From: Streptomyces nigrescens
GTDB lineage: Bacteria > Actinomycetota > Actinomycetes > Streptomycetales > Streptomycetaceae
Direction of reading: 5' to 3'
DNA: 64,000 nucleotides
Assembly: GCA_024349765.1 (NCBI GenBank)
Contig: AP026073.1
Span: 2,418,001 to 2,482,000, forward strand
The notes beneath the pieces are model-generated. The model worked only from the letters and a program-made list of their open reading frames with translations. It was not told the DNA's origin and made no database searches. How positions within the stretch are numbered: the stretch's first letter is position 1; every line of letters begins with the position of its first letter. A program made the position numbers and the translations under genes. Positions 25,737 through 34,553 of this stretch are shown one piece after another.

Positions 25737-27797
25737 TCAGCAGCTGAACTTGGCGTCCGCCCAGTCGGCGTGGTCGTAGTCGATGCCGTCCCCGCCGTCG
25801 GTGACGACGAGGCGCACGGTCTCGGCCCCGGCGACCGCGGCGGACAGCTCCCGGGCGGTGTCGGTGCCGGTCACGGTCCCGCTCCCGGCGACCCGTTCGC
25901 CGTCCGCCCAGACCTCGAAGCCGGCCGAACCCCGGTCACCGACCTCGTCGTCGATCCCGACCCGCGCGCTGAACGCGGAGCACCGCCCGCCGGTGTAGAA
26001 GGTGATGTCGCTGGGCGCATGGGCGCCCAGGCCCTTGGTGAAGCCGGTGCCGCCGATCCGGAGCGGGCCGCCGTCGCCGGCCGCGTCCTCCCCGACGCTG
26101 GTGTTCTTCTCGACCGGGCCCCAGCCGTTGGTGGCGGTCAGCCAGGGCAGTTCGGCGGCGTCCGTGGTGCCCGCGGGTGGTGGCACCACGACGTGGCCGG
26201 TGCCGGGCAGGGTGGTGGTGACCCGTTCGCCGCGCGGTGAGCGGTAGTCGGCGGTCAGCGGCAGGTCGTACGCGCCGGGGGTGGCGCCGGCCGGGGCGGT
26301 GATCCGCCAGGTGGTGGTGAGGGTCCGGCCGCCGGGCAGGGCGCGGGCGGTGGCGGGGGTGGTGGCCGTGGCGTGCCAGCCCTGCGGGGTCTTGAGCGTC
26401 ACCGTCAGGTTGCGGGCGGGGGTGCCGCCCAGGTTGCGGACGGTGGAGTGGAGGTCCGTGGACGCTCCGGCCTCGACCAGGGGCGCGCGGTCGGTGCCGG
26501 TCTCGACGGCCGGCGGGTAGGCCGACCAGTTCGTGTCGGCGGCGACCCGGTAGACGGTGGTGCCGTGCGCGGGGACGGTGGCGGCGATGGTGCCCGTGGT
26601 GTGGGTGTCGCGGTGCTGCCACAGGTCGCGCAGCCGGTAGCCGGCGGCCTGGGGGAGGCCGACGGCCCGGGCGGTGGTGGCGATCCGCTGCGGCCGGTCG
26701 GTCTCGTTGAAGAGCGCCACCGCGCGGTCGCCGTTCGCGAGTTGCTTGACCAGGGTCCAGCGGCCGGACTCCGACGCCAGCACGGTGGCCTGCTTGCCCA
26801 GGGCGTCCTGGTCGAGGGCGATGACGTCCTTGTTGGCCAGGATCTCGAACGTCTCCGGGCCGGCCTTGCGCAGATCGGAGCCGATCAGCAGCGGTGCGGC
26901 CATCATGGACCAGAGGGAGAAGTGGCTGCGGTACTCGGTGTCCGTCATCCCGCCGTTGCCGACCTCCAGCATGTCCGGGTCGTTCCAGTGTCCCGGGCCG
27001 GCGTACGGCGCCAGCGGCAGGTTCTGCCGGGCGATCGCCAGCATGCTCGACCAGGAGTCACTGATGTCGCCGGTCGTGCGCCACAGATGTCCTACGTCCG
27101 ACGCCCACTCCCAGGGCTTGTTCTCGCCCCATTCGCAGATGCTGTAGACGATGGGGCGTCCGGTGGCCCGCAGCGCGTCCCGCATCGCGCGGTACCGCTG
27201 CCGGGCGTCCACGCCCTGGTTATTGCAGTTGTCGTACTTGAGGTAGTCCACGCCCCAGTCGGCGAACTGCTGGGCGTCGGACTTCTCGTGTCCGAGGCCG
27301 CCGGGGAATCCGGCGGAATTGCAGGTCTTGGTGCCGGCGCTGGTATAGATGCCGAACTTCAGGCCCTTGGCGTGGACATAGTCCGCGACCGCCTTGATGC
27401 CGTGCGGGAATCGCCGGGGGTCCGGTACGAGCTTGCCGTTCGCGTCGCGTGTGGGCAGCGCCCAGCAATCGTCGAGATTGACGTACCGATATCCCGCGTC
27501 CTTGAGTCCCTTGGCGAGGAAGAGGTCGGCGATGCCCTTGACCATGTCCTCGGTGAACTCGGCGCGGCAGTGCGTGGAGTTCCAGTTGTTGAACCCCATC
27601 GGGGGCGTCAGGGCGAGCCCGCCGGGGAGCCGCGGCGCGGGGCGCGTGGCGGCGGCCGGGGCCGCGGCGGGGGTGTCCGCGGTACGGGCCGCGGCGGGCG
27701 GCGCCGTCGCCCCCGCCGCGCAGAGCAGGGCGAGGGACAGTGCTCCGACGATTCTTCGGTGGCCTGTCCGGCGGATGGAGCGGATACGAACGCGCAT
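25737..27797 (-). CDS. Secreted GH27 alpha-galactosidase with C-terminal NPCBM domain
   Basis: A 686-residue exported enzyme hydrolysing terminal alpha-galactosyl residues. A Sec signal peptide (about residues 1-38, basic start then LSLALLCAAGATAPPAAA) precedes the GH27 barrel: PPMGFNNWNSTHC, YVNLDDCWA, the nucleophile Asp189 in YLKYDNC, and the acid/base Asp in the RTTGDISDSW stretch. An antiparallel beta domain follows, then an alpha-galactosidase-associated NEW3-like Ig segment (about 440-535), and an NPCBM carbohydrate-binding domain to the end. It diverges from a sugar ABC importer, suggesting that liberated sugars are imported by it. Confidence 0.95.
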   Translation of the reverse strand: MRVRIRSIRRTGHRRIVGALSLALLCAAGATAPPAAARTADTPAAAPAAATRPAPRLPGGLALTPPMGFNNWNSTHCRAEFTEDMVKGIADLFLAKGLKDAGYRYVNLDDCWALPTRDANGKLVPDPRRFPHGIKAVADYVHAKGLKFGIYTSAGTKTCNSAGFPGGLGHEKSDAQQFADWGVDYLKYDNCNNQGVDARQRYRAMRDALRATGRPIVYSICEWGENKPWEWASDVGHLWRTTGDISDSWSSMLAIARQNLPLAPYAGPGHWNDPDMLEVGNGGMTDTEYRSHFSLWSMMAAPLLIGSDLRKAGPETFEILANKDVIALDQDALGKQATVLASESGRWTLVKQLANGDRAVALFNETDRPQRIATTARAVGLPQAAGYRLRDLWQHRDTHTTGTIAATVPAHGTTVYRVAADTNWSAYPPAVETGTDRAPLVEAGASTDLHSTVRNLGGTPARNLTVTLKTPQGWHATATTPATARALPGGRTLTTTWRITAPAGATPGAYDLPLTADYRSPRGERVTTTLPGTGHVVVPPPAGTTDAAELPWLTATNGWGPVEKNTSVGEDAAGDGGPLRIGGTGFTKGLGAHAPSDITFYTGGRCSAFSARVGIDDEVGDRGSAGFEVWADGERVAGSGTVTGTDTARELSAAVAGAETVRLVVTDGGDGIDYDHADWADAKFSC

Positions 27798-27873
27798 GGT
27801 TCGCGTCCTCCGTCTTCGCGAGAGGTGGGGTGAGGTCGAGTACCTGCCACTGGCGAGTGTTTACGGTAGGGCT

Positions 27874-27890
27874 TGTTGGAGTCTGTTGGA
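27874..27890 (-). promoter_or_regulatory. Direct repeat in the alpha-galactosidase / importer control region
   Basis: TGTTGGA occurs at 27874-27880 and again at 27884-27890, exactly 10 bases apart and so on one face of the helix. Read on the minus strand, a TACCGT box (about 27862-27867) follows, resembling a -10 element for the alpha-galactosidase. An activator or repressor site is plausible. Confidence 0.4.
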
Positions 27891-27930
27891 AGAGGGGCGG
27901 TAACGGTTGGTGCTCCGCGCGCCAAAGCCC

Positions 27931-27959
27931 TTGACGCACCCGGCAGTTCGGAGTGAGAT
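27931..27959 (+). promoter_or_regulatory. Promoter of the sugar importer operon
   Basis: TTGACG (27931-27936), a 17-base spacer and TGAGAT (27954-27959) form a good sigma-70-like promoter about 50 bases before the binding-protein start codon. Confidence 0.55.
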
Positions 27960-28009
27960 CCCACCACTCGCGTTCGTTTCTGTTTGGTTCCACCCCTGAG
28001 GAGGGGGAC

Positions 28010-29323
28010 ATGGCCCAGTCACCGTTCAGCGGTTCGGATGCGTACGGGGAAGTGGCGGGACGTCGGATGTCCCGCCGGACGCTGCTCCGGGGCGCCGCGC
28101 TCGGCGCCGGGGCGGTGGCCCTGCCGGCCCTGCTCACCGCCTGCGACAGCGGCCCCAGCGGTATCACGATGGGCTCCAACGCCTCGGACGCCGTACCGAA
28201 GAAGGCCTTCGCCGCGGCCTTCACGGCGTACGAGAAGAAGTCCAAGAAGACGGTGAAGGTCAACACCGTCAATCACGAGAACTTCCAGGAGAACATCAAC
28301 CGCTATCTCCAGGGCACGCCCGACGACGTCTTCATGTGGTTCGCCGGGAACCGCATGCAGTACTTCGCCCGGAAGGGCCTGCTGACCGACATCAGTGATC
28401 TGTGGCGGGACTTCGGCGGATTCACCGAGGCGTTGAAGAAGCAGTCGACGGGACGGGACGGCAAGCAGTACCTCGTGCCGTACTACTACTATCCCTGGGC
28501 CGTCTTCCATCGTAAGAGCGTGTTCCGGGAACGGGGCTACGAGATACCCCGGACCTTCGACGAATACCGGGCGCTCGCCAAGAAGATGCAGAAGGACGGG
28601 CTGGTGCCGTTCGCCTTCGGCGACAAGGACGGCTGGCCGGCGATGGGCACCTTCGACTACCTCAACATGCGCGCCAACGGCTACGACTTCCACATCGCGC
28701 TGATGAGCGGCCGGAAATCCTGGAACAGCCCGCAGGTCAAGCAGGTCTTCGACCTGTGGCGCGGGCTGATGCCGTACCACCAGAAAGGCGCCAACGGCCG
28801 CACCTGGCAGGAGGCCGCACAGACGCTCGCGCAGAAGAAGGCCGGTATGACCGTCCTCGGACTTCCCCACCCCGGCCAGCAGTTCAGCGCCGCCGACCGC
28901 CCGGACCTCGACTTCTTCCCCTTCCCGGAAATCGACCCGGTGCACGGCCAGGACGCGGTCGAGGCACCGATCGACGGATTCCTGATGTCGCGCAAGGCCA
29001 AGGACGAGGACGGCGCCAGAGACCTGCTGAAATTCCTCGCCACCCCGGAGGCGGAGAACACCTATCTCAAGTACGACCCCAACAACATCGCGGTCAACAG
29101 CGGCGCCGATACGGCCACCTACACCGCACTGCAGAAGAAAGCCGTGCACCTCGTCGCCGGCGCCCGGCAGATCTCGCAGTTCATGGACCGCGACACCCGG
29201 CCCGATTTCGCCTCGACCGTGATGATCCAGGCGATCCAGCAATTCCTCAACAATCCGGATGACATCGACGGCCTGGTCAACGACATAGAACGCCAGAAGA
29301 AGCAGATCTTCGCCGCCGGGTGA
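28010..29323 (+). CDS. Sugar ABC transporter, solute-binding lipoprotein (Tat-type signal)
   Basis: A 437-residue family-1 solute-binding protein. The N-terminus carries MSRRTLLRGAALGAGAVALPALLTAC: a twin-Arg motif followed by a lipobox (LTAC), so it is probably exported folded and lipidated. The mature part has VPKKAFAAAFTAYEKKSKKTVKVNTV, YLQGTPDDVFMWFAGNRMQYFARKGLLTDISD and KADLEXXXX-free, family-like segments ending DDIDGLVNDIERQKKQIFA. ATG at 28010 follows GAGGAGGGGGAC. First gene of an importer operon with two permeases; alpha-galactosidase diverges from it, so an alpha-galactoside or galactose-containing sugar is the likely ligand. Confidence 0.92.
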   Translation: MAQSPFSGSDAYGEVAGRRMSRRTLLRGAALGAGAVALPALLTACDSGPSGITMGSNASDAVPKKAFAAAFTAYEKKSKKTVKVNTVNHENFQENINRYLQGTPDDVFMWFAGNRMQYFARKGLLTDISDLWRDFGGFTEALKKQSTGRDGKQYLVPYYYYPWAVFHRKSVFRERGYEIPRTFDEYRALAKKMQKDGLVPFAFGDKDGWPAMGTFDYLNMRANGYDFHIALMSGRKSWNSPQVKQVFDLWRGLMPYHQKGANGRTWQEAAQTLAQKKAGMTVLGLPHPGQQFSAADRPDLDFFPFPEIDPVHGQDAVEAPIDGFLMSRKAKDEDGARDLLKFLATPEAENTYLKYDPNNIAVNSGADTATYTALQKKAVHLVAGARQISQFMDRDTRPDFASTVMIQAIQQFLNNPDDIDGLVNDIERQKKQIFAAG

Positions 29324-29378
29324 ACCCCGGTCACCGACAGAGCGACCCACCGCGAGACATGACGGGGAGCGAACCGCC

Positions 29379-30290
29379 GTGGTCACAACCCGTGCCCGGC
29401 ACGCCGGAAGACCGGGGCCGCGGCGGCACACCCGCCGCGACCTCGCCGTCCTCGGCGTGCTGCTGGGCCTGCCGATCCTGCTCGATCTCGCCCTGATCTG
29501 GGGCCCGACGCTGGCCTCCGTCGGACTGTCCTTCACCACCTGGGACGGTGTCGGCGACATCAAAGGGGCCGGGCTGGACAATTACCGGAACCTGTTCACC
29601 GACTATCCGCCGTTCTGGCCGGCGGTCCGCCACAACCTGCTGTGGCTGGCATTCCTCGGCCTGCTCGCCGCCCCTTTCGGACTGCTGCTCGCCGTCCTCA
29701 TCGACCGTGGCGTCCGCTTCAGCCGCTTTTACCAGTCCACCCTCTATCTGCCGGTGGTGCTGTCGCTCGCCGTCGTCGGCTTCATCGCCCAGTTGATCCT
29801 CTCCCGGGACCAGGGCGCGCTCAACGCCGTAATCGGTGGGAAGGACCCCACCGACTGGCTGGGAGATCCCGGACTCAACATCTGGATGGTGTTGCTGGCG
29901 GCCTGCTGGCGGCACACCGGATACGTCATGATTCTCTATCTCGCCGGCCTGAAATCCGTCGACCCCGGCCTCAAAGAGGCCGCCGCACTCGACGGCGCGA
30001 GCGAACGGCAGGCGTTTTTCCGGGTGGTGCTGCCGACCCTGCGGCCGGTGAACGTCATCGTCGGCGTCATCACCGTCATCGAATCGCTGCGCGCCTTCGA
30101 CATCGTCTACGCCGTCAACAAGGGCCGCAACGGCCTGGAACTGCTGTCCGTGCTCGTCACCGACAACATCATCGGGGAGGCCGGCCGGATCGGCTTCGGG
30201 TCGGCCATCGCCGTCGTCCTGCTCCTCGTTTCGCTCGGATTCATCGTGACCTATCTCGTCCAGGAACTCCGAGGGGAGCAGCAGCGATGA
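29379..30290 (+). CDS. Sugar ABC transporter permease (MalF-like)
   Basis: A 303-residue permease with six predicted helices starting with LAVLGVLLGLPILLDLALIWGPTL. The EAA loop is visible as DPGLKEAAALDGASERQAFFRVVLPTLRPVNVIV, the site that docks on the ATPase. It belongs to the carbohydrate-uptake (CUT1) family by this EAA-x3-DGA form. GTG at 29379 is used, with GGGGAGCGAACCGCC upstream. Its stop overlaps the next permease start (ATGA), so both chains are made in equal amounts. Confidence 0.93.
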   Translation: MVTTRARHAGRPGPRRHTRRDLAVLGVLLGLPILLDLALIWGPTLASVGLSFTTWDGVGDIKGAGLDNYRNLFTDYPPFWPAVRHNLLWLAFLGLLAAPFGLLLAVLIDRGVRFSRFYQSTLYLPVVLSLAVVGFIAQLILSRDQGALNAVIGGKDPTDWLGDPGLNIWMVLLAACWRHTGYVMILYLAGLKSVDPGLKEAAALDGASERQAFFRVVLPTLRPVNVIVGVITVIESLRAFDIVYAVNKGRNGLELLSVLVTDNIIGEAGRIGFGSAIAVVLLLVSLGFIVTYLVQELRGEQQR

Positions 30291-31186
30291 CCGTATCGAC
30301 CGCGCCGCGTCCGGCGCCGACGCGTACCGGCCCGGCCCGCCACGGCCGGTTCGGCGTGCACCTCTTCCTCACCGCCGTTTCGCTGGCCTTCCTCGCCCCG
30401 CTGCTGCTGGCCGTCTACGCCTCCCTGCGCCCCTACGAAGAGACCGCGCGCTACGGCTATTTCTCCCTCCCGCGCCACCTCTCCTTCGCCTATTACCGCC
30501 AGGCATTCGTCGACTCCGGAATGAGCAGGTACTTCCTGAACTCGCTCGTCATCGCCGTCCCCGGAGTCCTGCTCACCCTCTTCCTCGCGTCGTTCGTGGC
30601 GTTCGCGGTGTCCCGGCTCCGGATCCGCGGCGGTACGGCCCTGCTGATGGTTTTCACCGCCGGGAATCTGCTGCCCCAGCAAGTGCTCGTCACCCCGCTC
30701 TACGTGCTGTTCAACAAGGTCCCGCTGCCGTACTGGATGTCCGACTCGATGACGCTCTACGACTCCCTCTGGGCCGTCATCGCCGTGCAGATCGCCTTCC
30801 AGCTCGGATTCTGCGTCTTCGTCCTGGCGAACTTCATGCGCACCCTGCCACGGGAAATCCTCGAAGCCGCGATCGTCGACGGGGCCGGCGTCTGGGCGCA
30901 GTACCGGCGGGTCACCCTCCCGCTGTGCCGGCCCGCGCTCGCCGCACTCGGCACCCTGCAATTCACCTGGATGTACAACGACTTCCTGTGGGGCCTGGTC
31001 TTCCTCTCGGACGGCGACAAACTCCCGGTCACCTCCGCCCTCAATAACCTGCGCGGCCAGTTCTTCACCGACTACAACCTGCTCGCCGCGGGCTCCGTCC
31101 TCGTCGCCCTCCCCACCGTCCTGGTCTTCCTCCTCCTGCAACGGCATTTCATCGCCGGCCTGACCCTCGGCGCGAGCAAGGGCTGA
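30287..31186 (+). CDS. Sugar ABC transporter permease (MalG-like)
   Basis: A 299-residue CUT1 permease, partner of the upstream MalF-like chain. Six helices, with the EAA loop as LPREILEAAIVDGAGVWAQYRRVTLPLCRPALAALG and the usual C-terminal end QRHFIAGLTLGASKG. ATG at 30287 overlaps the preceding stop. No ATP-binding subunit follows; in Streptomyces many sugar importers share one multitask ATPase (MsiK) encoded elsewhere, the likely case here. The operon ends at this gene. Confidence 0.93.
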   Translation: MTVSTAPRPAPTRTGPARHGRFGVHLFLTAVSLAFLAPLLLAVYASLRPYEETARYGYFSLPRHLSFAYYRQAFVDSGMSRYFLNSLVIAVPGVLLTLFLASFVAFAVSRLRIRGGTALLMVFTAGNLLPQQVLVTPLYVLFNKVPLPYWMSDSMTLYDSLWAVIAVQIAFQLGFCVFVLANFMRTLPREILEAAIVDGAGVWAQYRRVTLPLCRPALAALGTLQFTWMYNDFLWGLVFLSDGDKLPVTSALNNLRGQFFTDYNLLAAGSVLVALPTVLVFLLLQRHFIAGLTLGASKG

Positions 31187-31454
31187 CCCGCCGTACGCAC
31201 CACCGCACTCCCGGCCCGATGCGCCCCCGTCATATGCGGATTCCGGTGGTTCCGCGCAGGTACGCGCACCGGGTGTGCGGGTGAGGGTTTCGGTGCTGGA
31301 GGGGCTGGGGAGCGCTTGTTTGCCGGGGCCTCCCCGGCCGGACCGGCGGTCGAACAGGCAGCGTTCCCGGCCGTGCGCGCGGCCCGTGACCCCGAGCGTT
31401 TCCGTGGCAGGGTGTTGCGGGCAACTCACCTGGGTCTAGGGAAGAGGGGAAACC

Positions 31455-32486
31455 GTGATCGTCTGGCTGAACGGCACGTTCGGTGCGGGCAAGACCACTG
31501 CGGCTCATGAACTGCTCGACCTGCTTCCCGGAAGCACGCTCTACGACCCCGAACTCCTGGGCAGCGGGCTGCGGTTGATGCTGCCGGCCAAGCGGTTCGA
31601 GGAGGTCGACGACTACCAGGACCTGCCGTCCTGGCGGCGTATGGTCGTCGACACCGCGGCGGCGCTGCTCACCGAGGTCCCCGGCCCGCTGGTCACGCCC
31701 ATGACGCTGCTGCGGCAGGAATACCGCGATGAGATCTTCGGTGCCCTCGCCGCCCGCCGAATACCCGTGCGGCACGTTCTCCTCCATGCGGAGGAAACGA
31801 TCCTGCGTGCGCGGATAGCGCACCGGGAGGAAACCGGAGGAGACGACGCGGCCACTGCGTCCGTCCGCCGCTGGTGCCTGGCGCACCTCGGCCCGTACGC
31901 CGACGCGCTGCCCTGGCTGACGACCGACGCCCACGTCGTCGACACCACCCACCTGACGCCCCGGCAGACCGCCGAACGCGTCGCCGAGGCGCTCCGCACC
32001 GGCGCCGGCGCCTGCGACATCGTGCAGACCCCCGAACCGACCGCCGAGACCCTCGCCGCCGGCGTCCTGCTCTTCGACGACCAGGACCGGGTGCTGCTGG
32101 TCGACCCCACCTACAAGGCGGGCTGGGAATTCCCCGGCGGCATCGTGGAACGCGGCGAGGCCCCCACCCACGCCGGCGTCCGCGAGGTCGCCGAGGAACT
32201 CGGCATCGAACTCCCGTGCGCGCCACGCCTGTTGGTGCTCGACTGGGAGGCACCCCGCCCGCCCGGATACGGCGGCCTGCGGCTGCTCTACGACGGCGGC
32301 ATGCTGAGCGACGACCGGATCAGCAAGCTGCTGCTGCCCGGCGCGGAACTGCGCGCATGGCGCTTCGTCACCGAGGCCGAGGCGGAGACGCTGCTGCCCC
32401 CGGTCCGCTGGAACCGCCTCCGCTGGGCACTCCGGGCGCGGGAACGGGGGTGCCCGCTTCATCTCGAGGCGGGTGTTCCTGTTTGA
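31455..32486 (+). CDS. P-loop (TmrB-like) / NUDIX fusion protein
   Basis: A 343-residue two-domain protein. Residues 1-190 form a P-loop kinase-like domain opening MIVWLNGTFGAGKTT (Walker A residues 7-14), closely like the tunicamycin-resistance protein TmrB and other zeta-toxin-like kinases. Residues about 200-330 are a NUDIX hydrolase with GWEFPGGIVERGEAPTHAGVREVAEELGIEL, the complete G-x5-E-x7-REVxEE-x-G box (Gly229 onward). The first half would bind ATP/GTP and a small molecule; the second would hydrolyse a nucleoside diphosphate linked to X. GTG at 31455 lies behind GGGGAAACC. Substrate unknown; the fusion suggests one pathway for both activities. Confidence 0.88.
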   Translation: MIVWLNGTFGAGKTTAAHELLDLLPGSTLYDPELLGSGLRLMLPAKRFEEVDDYQDLPSWRRMVVDTAAALLTEVPGPLVTPMTLLRQEYRDEIFGALAARRIPVRHVLLHAEETILRARIAHREETGGDDAATASVRRWCLAHLGPYADALPWLTTDAHVVDTTHLTPRQTAERVAEALRTGAGACDIVQTPEPTAETLAAGVLLFDDQDRVLLVDPTYKAGWEFPGGIVERGEAPTHAGVREVAEELGIELPCAPRLLVLDWEAPRPPGYGGLRLLYDGGMLSDDRISKLLLPGAELRAWRFVTEAEAETLLPPVRWNRLRWALRARERGCPLHLEAGVPV

Positions 32487-33001
32487 CCCCACGTTTTTGG
32501 CTGTCCCGCCGTGGTGGTTTCTCGCCGTTGCGCGCTTTGCGGCGCCTCCCACGTACCCGTCTTTCCCGCCGCGGGGCTCGCTCGCCGTTGCGCCTGCGGC
32601 GGGCTAGGTGGTTGCTGGGTGCGGTGACGGGCCTCCGGGGCCGGTTGTGTGGACTGCTGACGCTTTACGTCCACACAACCGGCCCCTCCGGCCCGTCCCC
32701 TCCCGTGAGAGGGGAAGTTAAGGACGGTGGGGGTGCAGGTAATGCCCACCTGCGCGCAGGCAACAGATCAGGCCCGCCCCCAACCAGCTCTCACCTCCCA
32801 CTCACGGGAGGGGCTGGACCGGAGGACGAAGTCTGGAGGGCCGGCACCGCACCCGACAACACCACGCCCGCCGCCAGGCGCAACGGCGAGACGACCCGCG
32901 GCGCCGCAGACAGGTACGTACGGGGCGCCGCAATGCGCACAACGGCGAGCAACAACCGCGGCGGGACGGCCAGGTACGTGGGAGGCAAAAGCCAAGCGCA
33001 G
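32487..33001. repeat. 515-base convergent gap made of nested inverted repeats
   Basis: Between the NUDIX fusion and the dipeptidase gene there is no gene. Two related units at the left (L1 32501-32558 and L2 32559-32604) reappear inverted on the right (about 32912-32970 and 32870-32911), sharing CTCGCCGTTGCGC, TTGCGGCGCC and CCCACGTACC words. Inside lies a perfect 18-bp hairpin (32637-32654 with 32669-32686), and the 13-mer CCCCTCCCGTGAG (32697-32709) is mirrored at 32801-32813. The whole can fold as one long imperfect cruciform with side hairpins. Confidence 0.8.
32637..32686. terminator. 18-bp hairpin inside the nested repeat, likely terminator
   Basis: GGGGCCGGTTGTGTGGAC (32637-32654) and its exact complement (32669-32686) enclose a 14-base loop. 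Outer GACGGGCC/GGCCCGTC pairing extends it. It can stop transcription from the NUDIX gene. Confidence 0.8.
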
Positions 33002-34351
33002 CTACACGTACCGCTGGAGGAACAGCGCCTCAGCCAGGGTGAGGCGCTGCAGTTCCTCCGGCGACACGCTTTCGTTCACCGCGTGGATCTGCGCCTCCGG
33101 CTCGCTCAGTCCGATGAGGAGGATCTCCGCGTCGGGGTAGAGCCCGGCGAGGGTGTTGCACAGCGGGATGGAGCCACCCATGCCCGACGTCTGCATCTCC
33201 GTGCCGTCGTAGGCCTCCCGCAGCGCCGCCGCCATCGAGGCGTACGCCGGGCTGCTGGTGTCCGCGCGGAACGGCTGGCCCTGGCCGACCTGCTCCACCG
33301 CCACCCGCGCGCCCCACGGCGCGGCGTTCTCCAGATGCGCCGCCAGCAGCTTCGTGGCCGCCGCCGCGTCCGTGCCCGGCGGGACCCGCAGGCTCACCAG
33401 GGCCCGTGCCCCGGCATGGACGGACGGGGTGGCGCCGACCACCGGCGGGCAGTCGATGCCCAGCACCGTGACGGCCGGGCGGGCCCAGAGCCGGTCCGCG
33501 ACCGACCCGTTGCCGATCAGCTCGACGCCGTCCAGGACCTTGGCGTCCCGGCGGAACTCCTCCTCCGGATACTGCAGGCCCTCCCAGGTCGCGTCCCCGG
33601 TCAGCCCGTTCACCGTCGTCGAGCCGTCCTCGGCGCGCAGCGAGTCCAGGATCCGGATCAGCGCCGCCAGCGCGTCCGGGGCCACGCCGCCGAACTGGCC
33701 GGAGTGCAGATTGCCCTCCAGGGTGTCGACCTGGACCTGCACCAGGGTCATCCCGCGCAGCGTCGCGGTCACCGTCGGCAGGCCGACCCGGAAGTTCCCG
33801 GCATCGCCGATGACGATGGCGTCCGCGGCCAGCAGCTCCGGGTGCGCCTCGGCGTACCGCTCCAGCCCGCCGGTGCCCTGCTCCTCGGAACCCTCCACGA
33901 TCACCTTGACGTTGACCGGGACCCCGCCGTGCTCCTTCAGCGCGCGCAGCGCCGTCAGATGCATGATCAGGCCGCCCTTGCAGTCCGCGGCGCCGCGGCC
34001 GTACCAGCGGCCGTCCCGTTCGGTCAGCTCGAACGGCGGGGAGATCCAGGCGGCCTCGTCCAGCGGCGGCTGCACGTCGTAGTGGGCGTAGAGCAGGACG
34101 GTCTTCGCGCCCTCGGGGCCGGGCAGGTAGCCGTAGACGGACCGGGTGCCGTCCGGGGTGTCGAGCAGCGCCACGTCCTGGAAACCGTCCGCCCGCAGCG
34201 CCGCGGCGATCCACTCGGCGGCCGCCTCGCACTCGCTCGGGGGGAACTGGGCCGGATCGGCGACCGACTTGAAGGCCACCAGCTCGGCCAGTTCGGTCCT
34301 GGCGCGGGGCTGCAGTGCGGCGACGGTCTGCGCGAGCGGGCTGTCGGACAT
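33002..34351 (-). CDS. M20-family dipeptidase
   Basis: A 449-residue zinc peptidase of the M20 group, cytoplasmic, cleaving dipeptides or related amides. Metal-site motifs are in order: LLYAHYDVQPP (His and catalytic Asp), GRGAADCKGGLIMHL (bridging Asp), VIVEGSEEQGTGGL (catalytic and metal Glu), VIGDAGNFRVG, and a late His in EAQIHAVNESV. The lid dimerisation domain lies at about 190-330. ATG at 34351 was chosen with AAGGAGCG upstream on its strand; it lies 202 bases from the divergent flavoprotein start. Its 3' end abuts the nested inverted-repeat region. Confidence 0.92.
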   Translation of the reverse strand: MSDSPLAQTVAALQPRARTELAELVAFKSVADPAQFPPSECEAAAEWIAAALRADGFQDVALLDTPDGTRSVYGYLPGPEGAKTVLLYAHYDVQPPLDEAAWISPPFELTERDGRWYGRGAADCKGGLIMHLTALRALKEHGGVPVNVKVIVEGSEEQGTGGLERYAEAHPELLAADAIVIGDAGNFRVGLPTVTATLRGMTLVQVQVDTLEGNLHSGQFGGVAPDALAALIRILDSLRAEDGSTTVNGLTGDATWEGLQYPEEEFRRDAKVLDGVELIGNGSVADRLWARPAVTVLGIDCPPVVGATPSVHAGARALVSLRVPPGTDAAAATKLLAAHLENAAPWGARVAVEQVGQGQPFRADTSSPAYASMAAALREAYDGTEMQTSGMGGSIPLCNTLAGLYPDAEILLIGLSEPEAQIHAVNESVSPEELQRLTLAEALFLQRYV

Positions 34352-34553
34352 GGAACGCTCCTTGTGGGCGCGGCGTGTGGGGACCGGCCGCCCGGCCTCG
34401 TGAGCCGGCCGGGCCGGACGCAGGACCCGGTGTCCCGTAGGGGCCCTGCGGGTGTGCATTCCACCGATCTTCCCACAGGCCCCGTGCGCAACAGCGGCCC
34501 GTAGGATGCGAGGGCGGAACGCAGCCAGGCATCGAATGGGAGCAGAAGCACAG

